Shown here piece by piece: positions 36,101-48,883 of a stretch of DNA of 64,000 nucleotides; within the stretch, counting starts at the first letter, position 1; the number at the start of each line of letters is the position of its first letter. The notes under the pieces were generated by a model. That model worked only from the letters and a program-made list of their open reading frames with translations. It was not told the DNA's origin and searched no databases. The stretch lies in NCBI RefSeq assembly GCF_020085105.1, contig NC_058055.1, positions 28,341,872-28,405,871 of the forward strand, read 5' to 3'. Source of the stretch: Siniperca chuatsi (lineage: Eukaryota; Chordata; Actinopteri; Centrarchiformes; Sinipercidae). The position numbers were made by a program, and so were the translations under genes.

Positions 36101-39100
36101 CCGAAGCAGGTAAACTGGAGTTGATCTCTTTTTAACGAGCTGATGTGTTTGCGTGCGAATAAAACGCTGCTCATAAAAGAATCATAAGGCGTCAGTTTCA
36201 AGGAGCTTAAATATCATTAAAAGTTTGATTTGAGGTGGTAATGCCGCTACTGGGAAAAAGAAATTAAATGTAAGCGGCGTTACCTTTCCTGCCAACAGTG
36301 AAGTTCTCCACCACGCACTCTCCGTTTTCGTCCACCATCTCAGCCAGATCCTCCATAGACGGGATGGTGTAATATCCGACGCGGTTCAGAACGATGCCTG
36401 AAAAACAGGAAACAGTATGTGATGCATTTATTCTGCAGCCCGTCAGGAACAATCAGGGTCGTTTTTAAACATAAATACAATTTCTGACTGGAGGTATTGC
36501 TGCGTATTTCGTCCTCTCAACGTTATTGTTCCAGTAAAGGAAATCTTAACACGTCTTTTTTTCCACTAAAGGAACTGAACGACCCACGAATGACGGTGTA
36601 GTCATTGTCTCTGGCTCTGCTGTTGTTTCCAGGGTTAGATTTAAGACTTTAATTTCAGTAGTAAGTAAGTAAGTAATTAGCGGCATTAAGCAATAACTTA
36701 CAGGCGAATGAACACAAATAGTTTGTGTTCTTAATGATTTAATTTACTTACTTGCGCCGAGCAAATGAAATCGCGTTCGAAACATCCAATCTGAGGAGAA
36801 GCTGCAGTGCGTGCAGAGGTCAGGCTCATCTATGAAACCGGAGCTAAGCTAGCTTTCATTTCCTGCGGGCGTTGTCGACGCAGCACAAGCGGACCGAGTT
36901 TGACAGGTTGCGTCACAAAGAAACCGTCGGAAGAGAATCACGAATGGAAGGATTATCTGCTGCCTTTTCATTTTTACTAGTTAATGTTAGCTAGCTATAG
37001 GCCGCCGCTCAAAGGCTACCGGCAGCTACAGCGGCAACTTTTAAGGTGGAATGTTTTCTTGCATGTTAGGTTAGCCGTGAATCAGTCGACGCACCTTAAA
37101 TGTCAATGTGACAACTTTGATCGTTCCCTCTGTTTGTACTGGTTCTCTTGCATGACGTACGCTGTGCAACATCAGAAAATAACGATTCATGAAATCCTAC
37201 TTCCCATGTCTCGGCATTTTTAAAGACTTTTGAAAGATAGATTCAAGACATTTTAATACCAATTAAGGCCTTATTTTTAGTGAGTGAGCAAGCAAACAAG
37301 CAAGTCAATCAGTCAGCCCCCCCCCCAAAACAGTTTCCAGCAACACGTTTTCAAACTATCAGGGAGCTGACTGACAGTGATATGACAGGTTAACATGTTT
37401 GGTGTAAAGGATCCCACAGAGGCTGACCGCGGTGTGAAAGTGTTTGCGTCTGACCTGCTGGGTGAGGAGACTGTTGGGACTCCTGCTGCTCCTCCTCTCT
37501 CTCCTCCTGCAGAGACTCCTCCCCCAGAGACGCTGACACGTCCTCGCTGCTCAGCTGAGGATAAAAAACAAAGTAAAAATCACACCGGAACATTAAAAAA
37601 AAAGACACAATCTGACAATACATGCACTGTGAACTTGGTTGGAAGTTGGGACATTTGAGCCCATCCCTGTGTGTTATTAGAGCAGCGTGGCTCCTTTAAG
37701 GAGCAGGGCAGTGCGTCGTGAGTGTGCGGGCGAGCGAGCGAGAGAGAGAGAGTGGTTGCACTCAGAGCAGACAGGTGTTGGCGATCGGAGCAGAGGGACA
37801 GGTGAGCAGTGAAGTTGTCTAGTGGCAGTAAACGTAGGTTACATTTTGCCCATGAATAAACGCTGCAGCTCCTCAATACCCAAAACGTTCCCGTGTCTTT
37901 GTTCCCAGCTGCTGGTAAAAGTGAAGGCGGTCAAAGTGAAGTCTTCCCGGCGCTTCACGACCACGGTCCGAAAGCTGCAGCAGGAACGGTTAACACTCCG
38001 CTTAAGTTACCTCATTAAGCCGATCGCATGATTCAAGAAAATATTTTAAATACTAGTCATAGACTCTTATTAGCTTTTTACTCGCAAAGCTTTTATTGCA
38101 CTTTCAGTACACAAGATTTTACTCGCCGGGGGGGGGCTTCAAACTTCAGGATTTAAACTGACGTCCGCTTTCTTCATCTACAAGGACATTCGGACCTTCT
38201 AGATTCTTCCTACTGAGTCTTTATTTTTACGTTTCTGACTACAAACTATCTGCCGAGTGTGAAAACTTGGCCACAGCATCTACAGGTTTTCTAAGCTGAC
38301 GATACAAACTCGTCTCAGTGTTCGTATCAAAATATTTGAATATCTCGACTCTGAACAGAATATTAAAATAGATGTCAACGCTCCCGGTGCTGTCTCACTG
38401 TCCTCCATGCAAATGCTGCCTCTGTTTATCAAACGGTCACCAGTTACGCGCTTTTGGGAACCAACATTGTAACCTGAACAAAAAAAAGGTCCAGATGAGA
38501 TTTGAGGCTGCTGACCTCCAGCCCGTTCCTGGCCGGTTTGTGCATGTTGAGGTCGCAGATGGTGTCCTGCAGGCTGGTCTGGGCGCGCCCGTGAGGGATC
38601 GGCTTGGCGATGGGGTTGACGTAGAACTGGGTGACCTCCGGGTCGTCGTCTGCCCGGCTGCTGGGGCCCGGCACCTCCCTCAGCTCCTCCTCCTCCTCCA
38701 TATGACTGCAGACAGGGAAGGGGGGGGAGGCACTGCGTAATTAAAACATTATCCACAGTATTCAAATTATCATACAACTAATCAACAAACACATTTGACA
38801 ATTAAGAAAAATACTTATTTGAATTAATCCATTATGGTACCAGGAAACCCATGAAATGTTTGATTCTTATGAAGGAAAACAATAAATTGTTTTCCATGAA
38901 AGAATCAAAGTGTCAAAAATGCACATGGACGTTTTCTTAAAAAGTGAGGTAGTTGTGCCGTCTCTGTTTAAATCCCCCTCCACGTTTTAAAATGAGTTTG
39001 TGTCCATATAGCGGGTTTTTTCCTGAGCGCCGTTGTCTTTACTCAACCGTTCCCGGCGAGGAGAGATGCGGCCGCCCGAGCAATTCGAGCCGAACATCTC

Positions 39101-41658
39101 CTCACTTTTCAGAAAGGCGCTGGTGTCGTCTCCGTCGCTCCTTTTCAGGCAACCAATCGTATGTTAGATGGGACGGGACTCGTAACCAAGAAGCGTGCGT
39201 CTACCCTGAGCTTTATGATGGTCAGACAGAAACTATCATAACAGAGACTCATTTGTAGGAGCAGATCGGCCGGACGCTGAATGTTGCTGGTGAGTTTATC
39301 CGCCTCGCGCGTTGTTAGCTTGTTGTTAGCTGTGCTCTGTTATCGTAGCGTTTTTTCTATATGGACACGAGCCCTAACAGAGCCTGAAGCGTCACTACTG
39401 TTGCTATGGTTACCTGCAGTTTAACATGACTTGAGCACTGATTTCGAACAGCAGTTATACTGGTTGACCAGAGCTGTTTGACGTGAAACACATGTATGAT
39501 TTTAACAGACACCAGACAGCCAATCACAAAGCAGAGATCTCTGTGTGTGCGTGTGCGTTTAGACCTGTGTCCGTTCTGCGGATACTCCGAAGGTGAGGCG
39601 AGGTCGTCTGTCTCTTTGTTGATTGGACTGCTGTACTGACTGCTGTTCAGGTTCTTCAGCACAAGTTTCTTGATGCTCTTCCTGTGGACAAAACGCAGTT
39701 CAGTGGGGCTTTATCGTCACGGGAAACAGACGTTAACGTTGCCAAAGCAAGTGTGAAATAAAAACATGAACAGAAGAAACGTGCTGTTAAGATATACATA
39801 ACATAAACATTAGACAAAACACTTGTACTGTGACGCTGCTGTCAAACACTAGGACTGTATTTGAGTGAAAGTTATTGCACTTTGTTTTTGAAGTGATGAA
39901 ACGTCAGTTAAGCACCTGCTGCAGGTGAACATGTTAGATTTACCACGTGATCTCACAAAAGCACTTTCATACTCAAACAGACACCGTTGCCATGGCGATC
40001 GGGTGGGTACCTGGGTACGAAGGCTCCGTTGGTGAGCGAGGGCTCGTCATCATCCAGGCCGTCGAAGAGCTGCGACTTGGAGGCCCCCGATGACGTCAGC
40101 GCTTTGGGGCGGACTCTGGTCGCAGGTCGAGGGGTCAGCTTGTAGTGAGTGGGAGTGGTCAGAGCCTTCTGGGCCGTCGGATTGGTTGGTTTCAGACGCT
40201 GTCAGAACACAGACAAGTTGTGATTGGATACTCAAAATGTTTTGGTGCTTTGGCCACAAAATCAGCACAACTGTGTATTTTATACCTTTGTTTAAATCTT
40301 AATGTAGGTTTCTAAGAAATGGTGCATTTGTAAAGCCTCAGTTTTGTTTTTTTGTCTACCATTTGACCATGACACATTTGTCAACATGATGTCAACCTTC
40401 AGCGAGCATCTTGATTAAATGAAGGTCACGTGCATTGCAGGCTGATCTGTCTTAAAATGTGCAAACGTCAACAAAAAGCACAAGAGCAGCCGTCACAGCT
40501 ACTGAAGACAAATTACAACAGAAACACGGTGACTAAACCAGCAGACTGCAGTTACGTCACGCTCACCTCCTCTTTCTTCTTGGGGTCCGACAGCTGATTT
40601 CTGAACAGCGGCGAGTCTCCGTACGGCGAGTACGCCAGGCCGCTGAGCTGCTGCTGAAGCATGGCCTGCTGAGCGGCCGCCGCGCTCGGATCTGTGAGCG
40701 CTGGAGGAGAGACAACAACAATCAACAAGCAACGCAAATAACGTCACGGCTCCACCTCCACTGGGAGAGAAAGGTCAAACATACCACAAACGCTGCGGCT
40801 ACAGTCAAAATGAAACAAAGAGATGATGTCGTTTGATTTGACGGGAGAACAGGGACGGTTTTAAAATACGGGCTGGTTTTAATGGTTGGAGTTTAAATTC
40901 CCACCAGCTGGTGCAAAAACACTTTTCCAGGAAGGAGAAGGAATAGCACACAGGTGCATGGTATGATAGCTGGGATGAGCTAAAAAAAGGTCAAATCATT
41001 TTTCTTTTCATGTGACATTAAAAGGTGAAGAGACGTCTGTGACTCCGGCTGCTGCTTTGTTCAGAGTAAAAACGGTGAAAAGTTAAGATTGTGCCGTGAA
41101 CGCTGATGACCAACATGCATCAGTAACTTCATCCGTTAGTGTCCAGCTGCTCACCGACGGGTTGCTGTGGAGCTCCAAAGCCCAGGGTGCTGGCTCCGCT
41201 GTTGAATCCAGTCGCTCCGAACGTTCCCATCGTTCCCAGCGTGGCGCCCAGTTTGTTCTGGTTATTCCCAAACAGAGACATCTGTCCTGTGCCCACTGCT
41301 GAACACACATACAGTAATGTATTAATATATCTGTGAGGACTGTCTCGCAGTCACTCCTCAGCCTGTACTTTGTTTTGGCGGTGTTACTGCTTGATTGACA
41401 GGTACCTGCCTACTGCAGTCAGCCTTGGAGGCAGGTTAACTAATAGTTGATTGACAGAAAACTGATCAGGTAATTGTTGAACTCGTTTATCCAGGAAAAA
41501 TGCAAACTTTTTGTTGCTTCCAGCTTCCCCAATGTGAGGATGTACCTCTTTTCTGTTTTACATCGTTGTAAATTGATTATTTTTGCATTTTGGACTGTTG
41601 GTCGGGCAAAATTAACAACTTCTCCTTTCACCATTTATACACTAAATGATTAATCACC

Positions 41659-41689
<31 letters not shown>

Positions 41690-44600
41690 TAAAAATTAAA
41701 ACAGCCCTAAAAGAAACCCAGGGTTTTGTCGAGGAAACCTGTTCGCACAGTTGGTAACCTTTCTGAACAGGCCGTTTGTTCAGTGTTTGAATGGTCAACA
41801 TGTGTTTCCACGTGGACTCCGTCATTACTGTAACTGTATGCAACTGTATGCCTCTAAAATTCACCTCGCGTTCTGTCTGAACTCAAAGTCAATGGAAAGA
41901 CTTAGACGAGTTCGATTTGCGCTTATTCCCGTGCTTTATGACTACAAACGTACAGAGACGAGAGGAAAAAGAAGCGAGCGTCTGTGCAGACGGGACTGTC
42001 CAGTAGCTGTTGCGGAGAATCAGCGCAGACTGGCGTGAAAACATTCGCTTTGCTTTCTGTCTGACTGCACCTCATGAAGCTGCAGGCCAGTGTCTGAAAA
42101 CTGACACCAGGGATTAACCCACGAGAGTCGGTACGTGGTCTAACATAAGATGAAAACACTTTTTTATTTGTCTAATTATAAACGCTTTGTGATTTTGTTT
42201 TTTAAACATCTGATCTTTTTATTCTTAGCCCCGTGTTTAGAACTAATCAGTCTAACTTTAGGTGTGGGGGTCATAATCGGCCACTCACAGAGACACTGAT
42301 CAAAGAGAAATAGATGAATTAAACGATACTAGTTGATTAATCGAAGCAACATTAAATTTGAAATATTATTCAAGACTAAGAAAATCAAAGGGTTAACCAA
42401 TCAGGTTAGTTAAAGTTTGTTAAAATAATAATGGCTACTTTTGTGCAACTATTCGATATTTACCGCCGTGCACTTGTTTGCTCATTTGTATCTTTGTTTG
42501 TTTATTTTTCATTTTCTTCTTTATTATATTTCAAAATACTGTGTGTATGTGTTTCTTCTGTTTTGTTTTACATGTGTAACTATGTCCGTATTCCTCCTGG
42601 AGTGGTCAAGTCTAAAGAAGTCAAAGTAGGGCCACAACTAACGATTATTTTCGATTAGTTATCGATTAGTCTATAAAACGCCAGAGAAAAAGGGAAAAAT
42701 GTCGCTCACAACCTCCTAAAGCCCACGATGTATTCAAACAGCTCGTTTTGGCCAACCAAAGGTCCAAAACCCAAGCTGGAAGCTGGAACCAGAGAATGTT
42801 TGATATTTTTGCTTGATAAATGATTTAAAACGATTATTATTTCGATTATCAAAATAGTTGCAGATTAATTTTCTTATTTTTCTTATCGCACACATCCTGA
42901 TTTTAGCCCTGTATCGTCATTTAATCCTTCCTGATGTCAAGGTTCGTCCAGTACCTGTTCCGAAGCTGGTTCCCAGTCCAGTCCCCAGTCCTCCAGTGGC
43001 CGGCTTGTTCCCAAACAGACTCCCTGCAGCGGGGTTTGCACCAAAACCTGCACCGAGCGAAAAACCAAAAAGTTAAACGGTAATGTAGCCTGCTGCTGCG
43101 ATGACCTTGAGCCTAAGTATTTCCCTTTGCTGCGTTATAAATCAACACGCCATCCGTCTCCGCCCCGAACACCGGCAGACTTACCGAAGGTGGAGGTGTT
43201 GGTTCCAGCGCCCAGCGCGAGGGCGGGCTTGTTGCCAAACAGCCCGGTGCCGGTGCCGGTGCCAAAGGACGGGGCGCTGGTGGTGGTGGTGCCAAACCCG
43301 GCCGTCTTATTACCGAATAAACTCTGCTGTAATAGACAACACGCACACACGTTAACATTAACATGACATCCACTCAGTGACTCATCACATCAGTGGGCGT
43401 GTGAGAAGTACTGGGTCAGACTAACGTAACCTCCACTAGGTTACGTTCTAAAATAAATAACCATGAACCAGCAGCAGAAAGTCGCTGTGCAGAGGGGCGT
43501 TCTGCTTTTACAGTCTAGCTGCCGCGACTCCCTCTGGTCAAAGTGAGGTCATTAAAAGGTCACAAGTTATAAAATGCTCCTTTAAAATACCAACAGCAAA
43601 GTTTTCTAATTGGACACTGACGCTGCGTTACCTCGAGTACACATGCATATAAACGTTTACCACCACCACGTCAGGAACATGTTCATGACCGCAGCAGCAG
43701 TGAGCAGTTTCCACTTTTTTGTTCTATCTGACAAATGATAATATTTTTGGTAATTCTGTCTGACATTGATAACGTCTCCAGCAGTGAAACTGGGACTGAA
43801 ATGTTATTTAGAACTACAACAATATAGCTTTTATAACTAAACGTGACTCAAACACCTGCAGACTCTGAAAAGGAGATACGCTCAGATTTTTGACACTGAA
43901 ATTTAGAAAACGTGGAACATTAACTGGCACGACATTTTCACGTAAGTGAATCCTGTCACACTGTCTCCTCAGCTGACAACTACTGTCAGAAAAGTAGATT
44001 AAGTGTATTTATTAACTCTGTGTTAATCTATTAAGATGAAGTTCCTGTTCTGATGCTGACTCAAACTGACTGATTGGGAACCCCACATTTGTCCCATTTC
44101 AAATCATCCCTGGTTTGTACCTGTGTGGCGACGTTCCCAAATCCAGTGTTAGTTTGGCCGAACAGCCCGGTGGCCGTCCCAAAGCCGGTGGCGGTGCTCG
44201 TCTGAGCAGCGCCGAACAACCCCCCCGCCGGCTGAGCCGCCGCCGTGTTCCCAAACAAACCCTGAATCACAGGAGAGGACCGGTGTGACAAAACATCCTC
44301 AAGACTCAGACTGAGGAGTCAGTGAGTTTTAAAACAGTTACGAAGTGACAACATGCTGCATTAATACTGAAGATCTTTGATCTAAAGAAATATTTTCATC
44401 TTTTTTCTACTCCTGAGGAGTCAGACTCACGAACGCACTGTTTTGAGTGCAGCTTGAAATGGTGTTCGGACTCTGAGCTTATTACTGGATTGGGGGGAAA
44501 ACTTGAAAATCTTGCTTCTCTGTCGATTAGGGAATTTAGCAATTTATCCATATTTTTAAAATCCAGCAGGTCAAGGCTAATCTCACAGTTTACCAATCTG

Positions 44601-47600
44601 TTTGTGTCAAAGCTGTGATGATGTTTACCGTCTGTGAATTTTGTATCATCCAGCTGTAATTCATCTTTGTTTGCACATTTTCTTTACTCATATATTACTG
44701 CTGTTTTTCCAGCACAATTTCAAGCTGCACAGTGACGTAAACAGGACGTCCGTGAGCGTCTGACGCTGAATTTATACTGTAGATTTTCCCAAGACTTGTA
44801 GACACTTAAGCTACCAAAGTGCTAGTTAGCAAAGAGGAACAAAAATGATTCCCACCATGCTGCTGGTGTTGGTCTGTCCCATAGTGTTGGTGTTGCCGAA
44901 GGAGAAGCCGGTGCTCTGTGTGGTGGTGGCCTGACCGAACGGCTTGAAGAGGCTGCCGGCTTGTTGCGGGGGCTGCTGGCCGAACAGACCGCCTGCCGTC
45001 GTGCCGAAACTGCCGGCAGCTGCTAGAGAGAGGGCAAACACACAGCGTGTTGCTCCACCAGCTCTAATTAACACACTCATTTTTGGGTGACATGTAAAGT
45101 GATTTTGCAACACATTGGTAACTAAAACAGAACCCGAGAGGTTGCGAGTCGCCCTCAGATGTTTGAGCTGACTCGGGATCAGGAGAACGTCAACACTGCG
45201 GCGAGACGATGAGCCCCGCCTGAAGACAAATAAGCAGCTCCTGTTTCATTTCCACTCACTTGCTGGTCCGAAGGTGCTCTTGTTCTGTCCGAAGGAGAAG
45301 CTGGCGTTGGGAGCGGAGGAGCCGAACAGGCCGGTGGTGGCACTGGACGTGGCCGTGGCCGGTCCAAAGAGACTGCCCGTCCCCGCAGCCATCGGGTTGG
45401 TCGGGCCCTTCCTGCCCGCCTGGTAGTCCTCCAGCCTCAACTCCTGCAGGGGGACACGTGAGAGAAATGGAAAAACTGAGAGAACGCAACAAGTATTGGG
45501 TCGTGATCTTAAAAAAAAAAAAAAAAAAAAAAAAACAACCATGAACTTTTCAACAAACTTTAGTCCAGTTTCAACAGACAGCTCGGAAGAAAAAGTATAA
45601 ATAATATGTAATTTGTTAAGCTGTGAGTAGAGGAAAAGTACGCTAGCCGCTAATTTATGCAGTGTAACACGCCATAGGCTTAAACTAATAACGGTGACTA
45701 GCAAAAAACAATTGTTTTGTCTATGAACCTTGACTATGCCCCCCACTCGACTGACGAAGGTTCAGTCAAGTCACGCCAATTAACTCTTTCTAAAAATTTG
45801 ATGTTGCACACATTTCCCCGACAGAGACGCGTGAATCCCTGCGTGTCGGCCTACGAACTCACCTCCAGGGATTTGTTCTCATACTCCTTCATGGCTGTGA
45901 TGCACTGGTGCTTGGTGTTGATGCTCGTGGTCACGCCTGCTTTCACCATTGTGTCACTTCCTGTTGGAGGCTGGGGGGGGGGGAACGTATGAAGTGTAAA
46001 ATGTACAAACATGCTCAAGTGTCTTGGTCTCTGTTTGACTGTTTACACATTTCAGGGTCAAAATTTTTTCATTTTGTCTATTATTTCCACAGTTTGTTGA
46101 CCAGTTCGAGCATTTTTTCGTTAAAAAACACAGCTCCATACTACATACTCACTGCATACAGGCTGTACTTTATACTAATCTCTAGAAATCCACCAGAAAT
46201 CAACATACTAACTATTTTATACTGACAGAAAATCACACAAGTGCTGTCACTCGTCAAACTGCGACTTTAGATTGCAACTGCCAATTAAACTTCAAATAAA
46301 TGTGCAGTATTTTGTGTTTTCTGAGGTTCCTGGAGCTTCACCACCATCCACAACTAGTTATAACGTTTTCCAGCTGTGAGCAGCGCCTCCGTATATTGAG
46401 CATTGCATTGTGGGGGAATAGGGTCCATTGACAACACACTCAAAGCCCGTTTAGAGGTAGCATGTAGGATGAAACTGGGACGCAGCTACAGACAGCACTT
46501 CCCTTTACAGCAGGAAGTGAGCTCCTGCATCCCGTCGTGTGTCCACTGCACCTGAAGTACTCACGTTGAATTTTACAGTTGTTCCCGGCTGCTGCGCGGC
46601 GGAGAACCCCGAGCCTCCAAAAAGGGAGGCCGTTCCACCAAAAGGGTTGGAGGTGGTGTTGGTTGCCCCAAACAGCCCGCCACTGCTGGTGCTCGTCCCA
46701 AAGCCTGGAGGACACGGTGGGAGGGAGACTTCTTCAGGCCGTTCAGACGTTTCATTAGATAAACAAATCAAAGTGACAACTGGACTGAGCAGTTTGGAAA
46801 TTGAACTGTAGCACTGGAGTACTGCAATTCAACATTGTTTACAAGTACACACTTATTAGAAATAATTTCCATATTTCAAGCATGAAGATGCTGCATTTGT
46901 GTGGTTTCATTTCATGCTTGTTAAATTAGTACTACTTTACTTTATATTCTCTGTATTTCTTATAATATCTTAGTTTCTGATCTTCACCTCTGTTCGTGGC
47001 TATTGTGATGGACCAAACAGTTTTTCCTCCTTACTGAACGGAGTTCAGAAAAAAAGTTTGAACTTAATAACAGTCAGCTCTTTTTGAGGTCCCTACTGGA
47101 CAAATTCAGAAGCAGGTTTTCATCTAATCTGATAACACAAAACACACATGAGGTGTGAACTATACGCCAAAAACAGGGACATTAGGGGGGTTCTCACTTC
47201 CAAAAGAGGTGGGTTTGGCGGCACCGAAAGCATTGTTCTGCTGGGAGAAGAGCCCGCCGGCGGCGCCCGTTCCGGTGCTGCCGAACAGGCTGGTCGAAGT
47301 GCCGCTCGCCGCACCAAAACCGAAGCCGGTGCTGGTGGAGGAAGTTGCCGGCTGGCTGAATGTACTGGACCCAAACAGACCACCTGGAGGAAAGAAACGG
47401 GGACAGTATTTTTACATCTTTTAAAGCTAACTTATTTTCTATATAGATATAAATTTTTTTTGTTGCATGGAAATCATTGACCTGTCTTTAACAACTTGTT
47501 GTTGAATAAAGGTTTGAAAGATCTAAAAGCTCATTGAAGAGCGGATTCAGACACTCTGCAGGCAGAGGTCGTCTCAGCGTGTGAAACCACATTCCTCCAG

Positions 47601-48853
47601 ACAGGAAGGGCTCACGTGTGCAGGACTGAGACACCGAACAGCTAAACAATACAAACGTCTGATTGCTTTTTACAAGAGCGAATGAGACAAGAGCTGACAA
47701 ACCAGGTTTATTCTGTGTGGGACCAAACAGTCCTCCAGCGTTGCTGGTGGCCCCGAAGGCAGACGTCCCAAAGCCTCCTGTTGTCCCAAAACCTGCGTCT
47801 GCAGTTACAGAGGTCATGTGAGGAGAGGACGATATGACACATACTGATGCTTTTAAAAATCACCTGCTGAATAAAAACCTGGAAACTCTCCCAGACTGCA
47901 TTTCACTAACAAGATTAGATCGAGATGTTTAGTTTGTTCGTCTCATCATGGACCGGATCGCTGACTCGTGTTAGGGCTGAATGATAAAACCAAACATCTA
48001 CATCGCAGGAAAATGTCAGATTCACCTCAGAAAATATCAGGCATCGATGTGCTCTTTCATTTGCTCATTCCCAATATGTTCGTACTGATTAATGACAATA
48101 TGAACAGACTTCTGGACTGAACTGCTGTGCGATTACTGGGCCGTACTTCTGTGGTTGTTGTAGGTATTCTGTTAAATTCAGGGTTTCACTCTATGAAATG
48201 AAATATTAAACCTCAACCTGCGTGATATTTGCTATTTCACACAGCAAATGCCGAGCGTTCAACGAGCACGGCTTCTGTTTGGACCATCATCTACTGAAGA
48301 TGTGTCGGGATCCGGGCGGCTTACTACCTTTGACAAACAGTTTCCTGCAGGAAAACCTCAAATGATACGATATTCAGATAATTCATTTAGTCAAAGATTG
48401 CAAATATGTACATTTAGGTGCATAAGAATAAAGTCCGTAATTCTCAAAATTCTTCATTATTATTATTATTATTATTATTATGCAGCCCTAGTCACAGTGT
48501 GAAAACCTCCACACTTTTTGTAATGAATTTAACATAACTGTTCACCGCTTTCAACACTGTCACACGGTAAAAAAAACAATCTGCTCCATTAGCAATGATA
48601 TTTGATGAATGATCATTTCAGCCATTACTGTGTAAATTTAGTCAGTTTGAACATTAGTTTGCTATGAACGCCCAGGAGTCAGAGAACGTAACTGACGGAC
48701 AGGAAGACAGAAACTCGGGCTGGCACTGTTGTAGGTTTGAATCCCGGAGTTTAAATAATAAAAAAACCACTTACTTTGCTGACCAAAGGTCGATGAGGTG
48801 CCGAACCCCCCCGTCCCTCCACCAAAGGGAGTACCAAATGACTTGTTGAACAT
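20157..48853 (-). CDS. NUP98: Nuclear pore protein Nup98-Nup96 precursor
   Basis: Thirty-four coding exons join in phase to about 1,837 residues, close to the human precursor. Downward from the ATG: 48775-48853, 47703-47798, 47198-47383, 46565-46704, 45863-45970, 45260-45443, 44856-45022, 44121-44261, 43185-43323, 42955-43047, 41155-41295, 40567-40700, 40011-40198, 39565-39681, 38516-38705, 37455-37554, 36284-36397, 35923-36061, 35589-35766, 34384-34545, 32066-32305, 31839-31971, 29548-29792, 28836-29020, 27991-28253, 27578-27853, 27128-27285, 26637-26777, 26314-26459, 24863-25084, 23422-23663, 22621-22775, 21520-21631, 20157-20356. The start [19 protein letters not shown] and the end LRQLIVSQ fit the family. 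The protein cleaves itself at HF|S into Nup98 (mobile FG barrier, mRNA export) and Nup96 (Y-complex scaffold). No broken exon was found. Confidence 0.96.
20357..20545 (+). repeat. GGAGGGGCGG minisatellite before the last NUP98 exon
   Basis: About nine imperfect units of GGAGGAAGGAGGGGCGGAGG type, 20-30 bp each, lie directly beside the acceptor of the final NUP98 exon (20356). On the NUP98 strand they form a long C/T-rich tract, so they extend the polypyrimidine tract. On the other strand the G runs could form quadruplexes. A (CAA)n run follows at 20556-20571. Confidence 0.9.
21685..22065. mobile_element. Teleost MITE-like repeat
   Basis: The motifs TACTTTTTACTCCACTACAT, TGTCTGACAGCTTTAGTTAC and CTTCTGTGCTATCGCTACTT match a family common in teleost introns (non-autonomous hAT-like, from memory). 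It lies in the intron after exon 22621-22775. No terminal duplication was resolved. Confidence 0.5.
30759..31145 (+). mobile_element. L2-like LINE 3' end in NUP98 intron
   Basis: The plus-strand frame 30759-31007 ends with [20 protein letters not shown] and [14 protein letters not shown], the typical C-terminus of L2/CR1-group RT proteins. A short 3' UTR with AAGTGCTCTATGAATAAA follows. It is strongly 5'-truncated and lies in the intron between exons 31839-31971 and 29548-29792, antisense to NUP98. Confidence 0.8.
32306..34383. other. NUP98 intron with simple repeats
   Basis: This 2.1-kb intron has a (GT)n run at about 33169-33194, an (AAT)n run at 33342-33366 and an A run at 34029-34050. 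One MITE copy is listed separately. No other feature is seen. Confidence 0.6.
34531..36397 (-). other. NUP98: NUP98 autoproteolytic domain and cleavage site
   Basis: Exons 36284-36397, 35923-36061, 35589-35766 and the start of 34384-34545 encode the self-cleaving domain ([64 protein letters not shown]). The catalytic HFS triad is intact. Cleavage falls between Phe (codon 34536-34534) and Ser (34533-34531), so Nup98 would be about 882 residues and Nup96 about 955. Human has Ser where this fish has Ala two residues before the Phe, outside the triad. Confidence 0.92.
34546..35588. other. NUP98 intron, unresolved repeat-like sequence
   Basis: The frame 34937-35263 has no recognised content. Phrases such as TTTACTTGC and TTTACTCGCC recur at about 38080-38130, suggesting a shared dispersed element in both introns. 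No terminal repeats were resolved. Confidence 0.3.
42955..48853 (-). other. NUP98: NUP98 FG/GLFG repeat and GLEBS exons
   Basis: The first ten coding exons encode a low-complexity Gly/Thr/Ser/Phe stretch with GLFG, SLFG and FG cores (GGLFGSS, GLFGQQ, GLFGNT, SLFGNK). This forms the permeability barrier and binds transport receptors. Exons 45863-45970 and 45260-45443 hold the GLEBS region that binds RAE1/Gle2 ([20 protein letters not shown], then KEYENKSLE and [14 protein letters not shown]), nearly unchanged from mammals. Three exons here begin at tandem NAGNAG acceptors. FG repeats resume in exon 41155-41295. Confidence 0.9.
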
Positions 48854-48883
48854 CTTGCCCTGCTAGCAGGACCGCATAAGTCT

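Larger units (their letters stand above)
24225..42880. repeat. Seven copies of one teleost MITE in NUP98 introns
   Basis: Copies lie at about 24225-24515, 25265-25530, 29865-30110, 31490-31665, 33590-33735, 41440-41715 and 42625-42880. They share blocks such as AGGATTTGCTGCTT, TTTGGACTGTTGGT(C/T)GG, AGCTGGAACCAGAGA and an end GTTGCAGCCCT or its inverse. Each is 150-290 bp without a reading frame. Order and orientation differ between copies. Family name is not certain (hAT-like non-autonomous). They are diverged, so not recent. Confidence 0.6.

Noticed and set aside
38953-39258. 101-codon plus-strand frame in a NUP98 intron
   Set aside because: Arg/Ser-rich, no family marks, flanked by repeat-like sequence; probably a transposon fragment rather than a gene.
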